From: Mycoemilia scoparia
Taxonomy: Eukaryota; Kickxellomycota; Kickxellomycetes; Kickxellales; Kickxellaceae
NCBI GenBank assembly: GCA_027575805.1
Contig: JANBPU010000085.1
Coordinates: 1 to 64,000 of the forward strand
DNA length: 64,000 bases
Reading direction: 5' to 3'
Positions 20,575 to 31,266 of the stretch are shown piece by piece. The translations under genes were made by a program, and so were the position numbers. The notes under the pieces are model-generated. The model was not told where the DNA came from and searched no databases. It was given only the letters and a program-made list of their open reading frames with translations. The first letter of the stretch is position 1. Each line of letters starts with the position of its first letter.

Positions 20575-23500
20575 TTAGAAGTAAAGAGATGCTGCGAATA
20601 TAATGTCGCGTTTAATCAGTGCCATGGCATCATCCATTTTTTCAGCCAAAGCGGCATCGCCAATAAGTTTTGCAGCAGTCCTCACTTCACGGATAACTTC
20701 ATCCAGACGGGTAATGCAACGGACTATCATTCCTTCTTGTGCATCTGTTAGGTCAGTTATGCTTTTGAATGGCATTCCGCGTCCCCACTCATATACTACT
20801 TCCATCAGACCAAACTTCATTATGTCTTTTACATAGTCTTCAGGAACAATGTCAAGCCCACAGGCATGTTGGACCTGAGCAATATGGATAGCCGTTTCGA
20901 TAAACTCCTTCTTTCCTGCAATCAGGCTTTCTGGAAGGGTCTTCTTTTCTTCAGTCTTTTCTGACGCCTTTTCTTGGCATACAAAACAGGATAAAAGAGC
21001 AGCGATTTCTTCAGGCTCATACTTTGCTAATACATTGTTGAGTACAAGTTCTGTGAGAACAAGCGCATCGGCAGAGTTAACTTCACAGGCCACTTGGCCT
21101 TTGAGCTGAACTGTGTTATCATCACCAATATAGCTGAGCTGGCGGAGGACATCAACACGAATCTTGTAGTCAGGAAGTAGTAATAGGTTACTGTCGGAAA
21201 GCGATTCCTGGAGTTGATCCAGCTGGGCTTCAAGAGACTGCGATGTGTGGGTAATACTGTAGTGCACTTTGATTTGCGGGCAAGACATGCACTTGAACGA
21301 ACTGACTGATTCCATCAATGCTTTGCGTTCAGCAATCAATTTTTGGAAATCCAAAAGACGTATTTTTTTCCACGAATACTCTATGATATTTTTCTTGATG
21401 ATATTTAGCAAGACATTTGCGAATTTGGTTTTCAATTCAACAAAGTCTTCTTTTCTTGGGTTTATGCGAATGCTGGAGCCAAAGTTTATATTGATAGAGT
21501 GATTCATCAAGTAGGCCACAGAAGAAAGAGGAATAGACTCTTTGGTTATTTGCGAATTGGTCAAACCTTTTAGTGCCTGGCGGGCAAACTTAACAGGGTC
21601 TGCTAGTGGGAATGGTGGTGGCAAATTGTCAGAGTCATCACCGTCACCACGAATAGCCTTACCGTTTCCACCCTTTCCATGGTTCTTTGACTGGGATGTA
21701 TTACCAAGAACCAGGCATTGCAACCTCTTGCTAGTAGTAGACTGCATGGCTATACTAGAGGCCGAGGCATGGGTTCCAGGAAGATTTAGTATAGCAAGAC
21801 GCGGGCCGTTCTCATAATCGTTGAGAATAACTACACGACCACGGCCAAACAAATGACTAAGGTTCAGTTGTACGTTTGCACTGGCTGCACCTCGAACAAC
21901 AGTGCTTGCTTTATCGTATATCTCGGTGTTAATGTCTTGTATACGCTTGCAGGACTGGTAAAGCTTTAACAAGTCATGGTCACATATTCCACAATGGACT
22001 TTCTCGACACTGTCAAGGGCATGCTTTGCTTTACTCATCAGCGACATCTGTTCAGGAATTTGCTGCTGGTTGGAATGTTCAAGGAAACTCCTCTTGATCA
22101 TTTCTTCAACTCTAAGCTGCTTGACGCGGAGAAGGTTCAGCACCATAGTATAGGTAAGACGGAATTGTGAATCCAACTTGGTGGGTACACCAAGAATAGT
22201 ATTATGCAATGTGGATGTACTTGGGACGCTATCCTTGTCGCAAGCTATGATTACAACACCTGTTGAGTCGATGCCTCTTCTACCAGCTCTTCCGGACATC
22301 TGTGTATACTCTCCAGGCAAGAGCTCTCGGAAGTCACGGCCATCATGCTTGCGCAAAGAGCTGAATACAACACACCGAGCGGGCATGTTTACACCCATTG
22401 CAAATGTTTCTGTAGCGAAAAGGACCTTGATCAACCCACGTCCAAACAAAATTTCCACGATTTCCTTTATAATTGGCAAAAGGCCACTGTGATGAATGCC
22501 TATACCGCGCTTCAACAACTCCTTCATCTTTATAATCTGAGGGAGGGTACGATCTTCTGGCTTAAGGCGCTTTAAAGAGTCCTCGATAAATGTGTGAATA
22601 CTTGCTTTCAGTGACGAATTAAGGAAATCAATATTGCTCAAAGTGGTTGCAAACTCCTCGCACTTCTTACGAGAAAATGAAAATATTACGGCAGGAAGAA
22701 GATCCTGCTTCTTCAGATAGCCTATCGCATGTGTCCAATAATTGACACCGCGTCGAGAAGCATTCTGCCTGGTACTACTGACTTGGGCACCACGTCCTCG
22801 ACCTTGACCACGACCACCTCTTCCTTGCTTTCCACCCCTCTGGTTCTTATCCTTGTCCTTATCTTTGGCAGTGAATTCGTCTCTCTTGTTAGCTGTGTCG
22901 TAAGCCTTCTTCCATGCAATAGTGTCGAGTTTACCAACAGAATCAACTACCTTGAACATTTTTTCTTCACGTGGGTTGGCCTGATTTGGAACATACAAAA
23001 AGTGTTCAAGGGGAACAGGACGTTTGAGGGTGCTAATCACATAAATGTCGCGCTTTTTGGTACGGCCCACCCACTCAGCAAACTCTTTGGTATTAGGTAC
23101 AGTAGCTGAAAGCATTATTATCGAAACATGGGGAGGAAGCATAATGATGACTTCTTCCCATACCATTCCACGCTCAAAATCATTGACATAGTGGACTTCG
23201 TCAAACACTACAAATTCAACATCTCGAAGCAGATCAGCACCACGGTAAAGCATACTACGCAAGATTTCTGTTGTCATAACGAGGCATGGTGCTTCTGTAC
23301 GAATTTGGATATCGCCAGTGAGAATTCCCACCTGGTCGTTACCATAGGTGTTTCGGAAATCTCTGAACTTCTGGTTGGAAAGAGCTTTGATCGGCGATGT
23401 ATATATGGTTTTGGTCATATGTAGCTGTGAGAGCGCAATCGCATATTCTGCAACCACAGTTTTACCAGCAGATGTATGGGCAGCGACAAACACTGAATCG

Positions 23501-25184
23501 CCCCGCTCCAGACGATAAACTGCTTCCTTTTGAAACGTATCAAGCTCGAATTTGTACTTCATGGCCATGTTTGGCACTAACTCGTGGAAGTTAGGGAATC
23601 CTTTAGTGATATCGACCATGTGTGCCCACTCCTTGTTACCATCATCGGGTTTTTCGCTAGATAGAGTCTATAAAGGCAGGGTAGCAGAGCTCTTTTGGTA
23701 TTTCCAACGTAATTTGAGCTATAAAACGTTATTAGATATTTGCAAATACTCACCATTTCAATGGGATCTTGATCGTCAAGTGAAATTCCGTCAGGGTCAG
23801 CAACAGAAATTTCTGGTTCTGGCGTTGTTTCCTCGACGCCATCATTTCTGGCCATTATATCATCAATGTTATCAACAATATTCAAATAGATGTCTTCCTC
23901 TTCATCCTTTGTGGCAAGATGAACTTGGTCTTGTAGCAGTAGAGAATATTTGGTCTGGACTGTGTCACCATTATCATCAAAAATCAGCCCACGCTCAAAC
24001 CCATCTGGAATAGTGAAATAGCTAGACTCTATAAAAAATACAGCAAGAGTTAAAGTTATGTTTATGTACAGGAAGAGGAGACACCCAACTACTGTACTGG
24101 TTTGTAACATACCATCATCAAAATCTATATTTAAGCTTTCCATATCACCATCCTCTGCAATTCCACCAGAACGGTCCGCCATTGAAGATGCGTTTAGACC
24201 ACCAGGAACAAACGGTATGTTCGTCGCTTTTCCACGCACATAACTACTTGGATCACCGACTGAACGATACATTGACATGGAGTTTCTACTAGAAAGTTGG
24301 TTACTTATCTCGATCTAAATTATAAAAACAACAACGTTGGATCATCATAATTGATATTGAAATATACATTTATGTGTAATATTCTTATAATACTTACTTC
24401 CTCATAACCACATATTTCATGGCTAATTGGATCGCGCTTGAAGGCAACACGAGTTTTAGCTCCAGTGGGTTCAGCAAAGAATGCCTCGTTAAGATCGCGG
24501 TTGCGTGTCCATATTCTGGGTTATAACAAACATCAAATCACAACAATTTTATAAATTATTATAGTAGAAAAAACCAGGTTTATTATTTAGAGATACTTAC
24601 GATTGGCATTTGGGAAGCCAGCTTTGTGGAAAGATGGGCTTTGGTTGTAGATAGCGCTCTTCAACATATTTACGAACATCCTGTGCATTTCTCTTAGGTA
24701 GTGACTCGACATCTATCTACTTGTTTCCGGGGGTTGCAAGAAGATTGGTTATATATATATATATTCGAAAAGGCTTACTACAGTCTTCAAAATCATTACC
24801 CTTTACCTTAGGAAGTGTCTCGAAGGAGCTTATGTCAATATTATCAAGGCTGTCTTGAGCCATTGAAATTGTCGAGTTGTCACCTCGACTTTCACTTATA
24901 CGCAGATTTTCAAAGGAATCTAAAGTATATGAATGCACCCTTGCCTTTAATAGGAATTTAACTAATAAGCCTTCTGTGGAATAATTCAATTAATAAACTT
25001 AGCAATTGCTATACGTTACTTTACCCATTGGTTTACTAAACAAAAGTGAAATAGAGTTCTTTTTGTATAAAAAGGCCAACGTCACTTTGCTGTTTAGAAT
25101 AACCAATTTAACACCACAGAGACCTGTAAAAATGACAGTAGTGGTGATCCTGTATTGCCTTTCCAAAATCGCTTTGTATAGCAT
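20575..25184 (-). CDS. SKI2: Ski2, cytoplasmic exosome RNA helicase
   Basis: Seven exons on the minus strand (25025-25184, 24779-24973, 24601-24712, 24398-24515, 24113-24314, 23754-24028, 20575-23667) give about 1384 residues. Ski2 is the helicase of the Ski complex, which feeds mRNA to the cytoplasmic exosome. The N-terminal arm includes SYVRGKATNIPFVPGGL, as in SKIV2L. The helicase core has Walker A AHTSAGKTVVAEYA, DEVH (FVVFDEVHYVNDFERG), SATVPN, and motif VI QMSGRAGRRG. An insertion (arch) domain and a DSHCT-type C-terminus ending IKRDIIFAASLYF follow. A Lys/Arg/Gly-rich stretch lies after motif III (GGKQGRGGRGQGRGRG). The first exon is uncertain: its product is unusually hydrophobic and conserved landmarks start only in exon 2 or 3, so the true start may lie elsewhere. 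Confidence 0.92.
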
Positions 25185-25511
25185 TGAATCACTTGATTTG
25201 TATAGCCCTTAATAATGCCTCTATAACATTTTTGGAGGTGTAGGATCACTTTGTGGCAACCAACCAGCCTCTGTTGAAAGCTTCAACAAGCTTCCAAACT
25301 CCATGAGAAATAGTAATCTAGTCCCAATAAAACCATTAGGAGTTTTATGTGGCACTAGAAGAGTAATCCAGACAGTTATTGATTTGATCACCCTGATTGC
25401 TTAATTCTGCAAACAACTACCTCCCTACTTACTTCATGTATCTTTTAGCAAAGTAGCAAAGCTGTAATGTATTGAATCCTCCTTTTAACCTCAAACGACA
25501 TAGAAGCCAGG

Positions 25512-26286
25512 ATGGTAAGTTTTATACATCCATACGAGATGCGCATCCATTAACATGTGTATCCATCACAGCACGCAACATGTGAACCAGCGATGATTTT
25601 ATGAAGCATCCATGTTTCCTTGGTCCGGCCTGAAATTTAGGCATTGCTAATGTATGCATCAGCAGCATCAGGAGAAAAATAGCCCCAGCAAGACTAATTT
25701 TGAAATTGTGTTTGAATATATTTATTAGTCTCTCGTGGTCCCCGACAAGAACCAATTCCAGCACATTCTGCGTCTCCTCAACACTAATGTTGATGGTAAG
25801 CAGAAGATCGTTTTCGCCTTGACCGCCATCAAGGGTGTTGGTCGTCGCTACTCCAACATTGTCTGCAAGAAGGCCGACATTGACACCAACAAGCGCGCTG
25901 GTGAGCTTACCAACGAAGAGTTGGAGCGCGTTGTTAGCATTATCCAGAACCCTCTTGAGTACAAGATCCCTCTATGGTTCCTCAACAGACAAAAGGACGT
26001 CGTCAATGGCAAATACTCCCAGCTTGTCTCCAACGCTGTTGACAATGCCCTCCGTGAAGATTTGGAGCGTCTCAAGAAGATGCGCGCTCACCGTGGTCTC
26101 CGTCACTACTGGGGTCTCCGTGTCCGTGGCCAGCACTCCAAGACCACCGGCCGTCGCGGTCGCACTGTCGGTGTCTCGAAGAAGAAGGGCGGTAAGTTTA
26201 ATATTGCTTTATCAGCACTTCACACCTTGATCCAAACATGATGACCTTTTATATTTCTTACCTACATTGTCCGACTATCAGTATGA
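25512..26286 (+). CDS. RPS18: 40S ribosomal protein S18 (uS13)
   Basis: Exon 1 carries only the ATG (25512-25514). A 214-nt intron follows, then exon 2 (25729-26191), which begins [20 protein letters not shown] and runs to [13 protein letters not shown] sequence. A third exon supplies the last codon. With the acceptor at 26281 the C-terminus is KKKGV and the stop is 26284-26286. With a later acceptor at 26388 it would be KKKGG and stop at 26393. Both give 156 residues. [15 protein letters not shown] and [31 protein letters not shown] blocks identify uS13 of the small-subunit head, which contacts the A- and P-site tRNAs. Intron placement right after the start codon is common in fungal ribosomal protein genes. 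Confidence 0.93.
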
Positions 26287-26921
26287 GGACATTTTTCACC
26301 CCTGACCTTTTATCTACAGTACAAATTCATGTCTTTATTGTTGTCTTTGATCCGAGAAACTAATTGTGTCGCTACTTAATGTTTTTAGGTTAATAACCGT
26401 GCTAAAAGCCGCACTGTGCTATTCTTTAATTACAACTTTGAACCGTTTTTTACCTTGTACGGATTATCCATCATAAAAGGCTTCTTAGTATGCACATCGT
26501 TGTGGTCTAGCAAATGTAAATTCAAATGCTTCATTTGAAATTAAAATTATTTGAAAATTTATTGGTGAACTATTTCTTGATATAAACATTGTACTGGGGT
26601 TGTGTGTGTATATTTCATGGCTCTGTATATCGGCCCATATATCATTAGCAATGCTTTGGCAAAATATTGCAAATGCGCTCTTTGCAATTTGAAGTGAATC
26701 CCTTGTTCTGATTTCAACCACATGATGCTAGGTTTATGGTCCAGACAAATAACAATAATGAAATATTTGTTCGTTTGTGTCTGTCCCCTAACTCTATTTA
26801 AAATCAAGTACAAATATATTGCCAGACCAGCTCTTTGTTGCTTCGATACTTTTATAAATAGTATTTTCATACAGCAATCTAAATCTAAACCCATTCTATT
26901 AAAGTATATAATTCTCTAAGC
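26287..26921. other. Spacer between RPS18 and methyltransferase gene
   Basis: No gene is supported. The 5' part may be RPS18 3' UTR or third intron, depending on which acceptor is used. Confidence 0.5.
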
Positions 26922-27889
26922 ATGTTTTCCCAGAAGGTCATTGAATGGACCAAGGCTAATGGCCAGGAGGTAACTGATCCCGAAGAAGAGCTTTTTGAGC
27001 TCTACACCAAATTCTACGGTTTTAAATCTACTGATCGAGAAGAGTTTACAGACCCTTCTGCCGAAGAGCTTGATATCTCAATTGATGGGCGTAAGTCTAT
27101 GAGGGTTTTTTGGATATCCTTTTAATAGGCATGGGTATTAGTACAAAATCTAATGTGCCATCGTCGCATTTATTTTTCATGATAGTATCAACGCCTATAA
27201 CTATTCACCAAAACACAAATATCAACAGCATTCTTTCGCAAACTGGCGGGGTTGTATGGGACTGTAGTGTGATTATGTCCAGATTCTTGTGTGGTCTTTC
27301 AAAAACGGGAAGTTGGCCATTCGATGAGGCCCAGGGCATCGAGCTAGGGTGTGGATGTGGTCTTGTTGGCATTGCTCTGCACAAATTGGGCACTAAAAGG
27401 ATTATATTGACCGACCAGCAAAAGCTACTGAGGCTGGCAAAGCTTAATGTTGAAACTAATACAAGGGTTGGGCCTGGCAGTGGTGAGTCTGCAAGGTCAA
27501 GTAAGCGCACCACAAAGAAAAAGTCGCACTCAATGGAGAGCAAGTCTAACCGTGAAGTAGAAACCCCAATTGGGGTTATCGAGTTGGAATGGGGCACGCC
27601 AATTAATGTAGGTAATATATGTAATGGCGAGCCTCTCGATTTTGTAGTTATTAGCGACTGTGTGTATAGCGAAGATGTTGTCACCTTGCTTTTGTCTACC
27701 CTCAGCCAGCTGGCAATGGCGAGGCAAGATGGTGCCAAAACAATCTTTATAATTGGCCAGGAATTGCGTTCTGAAATAGTACACGAAGCATTTGTATCTA
27801 ATTTATTAAAGTCTTTTTGTATGTATCGCCTGTCAATCGATTCCAAGATTGATAGCTATTTTGCACTTTATGTAGCCTGGAAGAGGTAG
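26922..27889 (+). CDS. METTL21-like protein lysine methyltransferase
   Basis: Two exons (26922-27090 and 27186-27889, 95-nt intron) give 290 residues. The class I SAM-dependent fold is shown by GIELGCGCGLVGIALHKLGT (motif I), then ILTDQQKLLRLAKLNVETN (acidic ribose-binding motif), and FVVISDCVYSEDVVTLLLSTL (the family D-x-x-Y-type motif IV). QTGGVVWDCSVIMSRFL precedes motif I, as the TG..VWD motif does in METTL21/VCP-KMT/EEF1A-KMT enzymes, which methylate lysines of chaperones, VCP or eEF1A. Which substrate applies here cannot be told. A Lys/Ser-rich insert (KRTTKKKSHSMESKSNRE) sits between motifs II and IV. Confidence 0.8.
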
Positions 27890-28304
27890 TACACACATTT
27901 ATTCTATTTTGACCAATAAATTCTTTAAATCCTTACTGCTCCTTTGCGTTTGATGTTTGTCCTAGAATGCATAAAATCAACAGCCTCGAAAAGCACCACT
28001 AGTCAGTTATGCTATTACTTTCTGATTCTGTGGAATTATTCCAAAGAGTATATTCCAAAATCTAAATCTTGATACTATATATATATATATTATACTCAAT
28101 ATGGATTTTTTGTATTTCAATATCAATTTAATTCTTTGCAAACTATTTTGTTTCGCTTATAAAGCGTAACTAGTTTCCTGCAAAAAGGAAGATTCATATC
28201 AATTTTCTCTTTTCTTTCTTTGCTCTCCCTTAAAATATCCTGTTATTATAAACTTTATTAATTTAATAAAGTGCTATTGCACAACTTATCCTCTTTTCAT
28301 ACAA
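27890..28304. other. Spacer
   Basis: AT-rich, with a TA run at about 28077-28090. No gene or recognisable repeat is seen. It must contain the promoter of the gene at 28305. Confidence 0.5.
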
Positions 28305-30682
28305 ATGAAGTGGAAATACTTTAATAGTACAGCAACAGAATTCATTATAGTAGATTCGGAAGAAACAAGTACGGCACACATTTTAAAAAGCACCAGTGGT
28401 GACTTAAAACCATCTGAAGCATTTCAGCTACGTTATCGAACAAGCAGAGAACAGCCAATTTGCCTAATACTAACCAACTACTTTAATGAGTTTTCAAAAT
28501 CCAGTAAACCTGGGCACCAACATCCATTAATAGATCATGCTATAGTACAAGAAATATCAGAAAGGTTGAAATCGCCTTTCTGTTCATTTACCATGCTTGT
28601 GAGAGAAACTCAATCGCCCGAGATGTGGGTAGAGGCACTTGACACAAAAATAAGCAGCAAGGCTGGTAGTACATACTTTGGATTCTCTCAGAAAGTGTAT
28701 AGACTTTCATTGTTCAAGCTTATTCAAGAGTTATTTGATAAAATATACCAATTTTCTGGCAAATGGACTAAAACTAACATTGTAAATGGCTTCAGGTGTG
28801 CCATCGATGATATTATAGATCGTGCTGAAGACAACGTGATCTTTATAGAGGACCTTATGCCATTCCTTCAAATCCCTACACTGCGCCCATTCACTCTACC
28901 ATTATTATATAAAGCGGGACATGCCAGAAACATTAGGAAAGATTCAAGCGATGATGTATATTCTTGTGGTATGTCGCAAGCCATAACCGAAAGGATTCTT
29001 GATCAAACAAAAAGGTACGCATTTTTTTTGAAAACCTTTGCATTGCTGTAATTTATTATGGCTGTTATAAAAAATGCTGTAATTCAATAATGACCTATTT
29101 CGGATGTGTTTATCAACATAAATTATAATATAGGTACATTTACCAGCAGCTTGCTGACCACAGATCTAGATTTATCGCACACGCCACTCGTAAAGAGACC
29201 CAAATGGGAATGCTCTTATATGGACCAAGCGGCAGTTTGGGACATCTTTTTGGATCCAAGAATCAGGAAGTGAAGCCGAGTCCTAAATGGAAAATAGTAC
29301 CATGTCATTTTAAGTATGATATTGAGGGTCCAATGCCAACCGACATTATGCTTTCTGTGTTGAAAATGAAAATCCTTGAACTTAAAAGCCATAAAGACCT
29401 AAAACCATTCAAGATAAAAATCAACAAAGATATCATCACTGCTTCGACCAAGCTTATACCATATATGGTTAATGGAAGCACATTTACTGGAATGTTCCCA
29501 AATCTTCGGTCAGGGACGAATCCAGATAATGCCCTTCTCTGGATCCAGCATATTCTCTGCGCTTTAGCCATCTCAGCCAAAACCAATGGAGGGGCTGACC
29601 TGACAGAACTTTGTAATGGAAAAAAGATATATCAGCTTGTACTAAATAAGCCATTGCACCTATATCAGCTTGTTTGCAGGCTGATAGTCCCTAATGAAGT
29701 AGCACAGCAGTCACTAGATTCTTGTGCTGTTCAGACCAAGTATCATCTGCAAAATGTCTTAAAGGGACGGCTGATAATACATGAAGAATCAATTGAGCAG
29801 ATAGCCGAGTTTCATGAGTGGGACCAGACAATCATCCACAAACAATGCTACTTTCTTAACTCTGAAGAGCAGGGCATCTCATCATATGTTTTTGTAGGAC
29901 CATTTCACACTGGTAAGTTGGTTCTGGCAAAGCTTTGGTCTAAATATATTTTAGGCAATGAGTGTGAGTGTATAGAGATAGACATGCAGCTGTATAAATC
30001 TCTTGAGAATTGGGATTCGTTCTGCGACCTTGTTGGTTACCAGTTTGATGTCAAAAGCTGGAGTGCAGACAGGCCTTATAAATCCATAAATAACAAAAAG
30101 CTTGTTGTATTGAAAAATATTACACGGTGCTCGCTTGAAGTGTTAAAGAGAATATACAAGATGCTTAACTATGGGGAGATAGAAACAAGTAGTGGGTACT
30201 GCCGCCCCATAAAGGGTGCGGCATATGCCCTGATTGTGGATCTCTTTAATTTTGAAATATCGGACATTAAGGAAGAATATATGAACGAGAATAGCATGGC
30301 TAACAATGTAGATATAATTTCATCATACTTCTCGGACAGCGCCAACCTCTTTGATATGAGGCTATTAGTTGAGAAATATCTGGCTGAAAAGTATGCACTC
30401 CCAGGTCACCTACAGTCCAGGACTATTATTTTTGATGAGCTTGATGAGTTTGACTTGAAAAAATCAATCAAAATATATATAGGAGAAGCCATGGGTGGAT
30501 GCTCTGATGAAGATATTAATATGGAAAACGACCATATGTTCTCAGAGGCCGCTGAGCTTTATACATCGGGTGCCTTTGGAAGAACACAGCTAATGGACAA
30601 GCTGGAACAGCTTATGCAAAACTACACAACCGGTTGGAATCATCAGGATAGGACGTCACAAGGAAATTTCCTAATTGATTGA
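28305..30682 (+). CDS. Divergent Hsp100/ClpB-like protein lacking ATPase residues
   Basis: Two exons (28305-29014 and 29134-30682) give 752 residues with no premature stop. The order of segments resembles ClpB/Hsp104, but signature residues are lost. AEDNVIFIEDLMPFL (about 175-189) resembles the NBD1 Walker B and sensor segment NVILFIDELHTL with DE swapped to ED (E182, D183). The upstream Walker A is unrecognisable. Residues about 262-380 resemble the end of NBD1 (PTDIMLSVLKMKILELKSH, then IITASTKLIPY). GPFHTGKLVLAKLW (492-505) matches the NBD2 Walker A, but the Thr after the Lys is Leu (L499). LVVLKNITRCSLEVLKRIYKML matches VVLFDEIEKAHPDVF with the Walker B DE replaced by KN (564-565). No ClpB N-domain or long coiled-coil M-domain is evident. 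The family assignment is by eye. Confidence 0.6.
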
Positions 30683-31266
30683 TACTACCTTCTCCACACA
30701 TTTTGAAATGATCAAGATATAAAACAAGCCACTGGCAAATCGCCCAAATAGAATAGCTTAAGTTTATACCCATGTTGCCAATTTGAAGGCAAATGGCAGT
30801 GAATAAAAGCAAGCTTCCAAGACCACTTTTTACAGCTTGGCTCTTTGCATGAATGGCTAAAGAGCCTTTCCAAGTCACAAAGCAAGTATCGTGTTGGCTA
30901 ATACAATGTCACTAAAGCTCAATACGAACTACCATGTTTAAATGTAAACAAAGAAAGTGGTGAATCTAGTGTAGATTTGTTTACTGGTCACTTGTTGAGC
31001 TGAGAAATCGTATATACACTACCCTGCTCTAATACCGACTTTTTGTTTCATGTATTATTTTTTCTCTAGCTTTGTTTTTAGTATTACATAAAATGAATAT
31101 CAGCTCTGCAATTCATAAGCCGATAGGTTACGGCATTAAAAATAGTAAGAAATTGCTCCAAGTTATCTGCTTCCTGACGGGGCTTCTGGGTCACCATTCA
31201 GGTGAATTGGAATATATATTTACTCAAAAGCATACTCCATTCTCATTAACACATATAGCACAACAT
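30683..31266. other. Spacer and promoter region of the alpha-actinin gene
   Basis: No separate gene is supported. A frame open from about 31072 continues into the alpha-actinin first exon, but the sequence before 31267 does not resemble the family. Confidence 0.45.

Noticed and set aside
25587..25637. snoRNA-like GATGAT and CTGA pair in RPS18 intron 1
   Set aside because: C box deviates from consensus, no terminal stem and no clear guide region.
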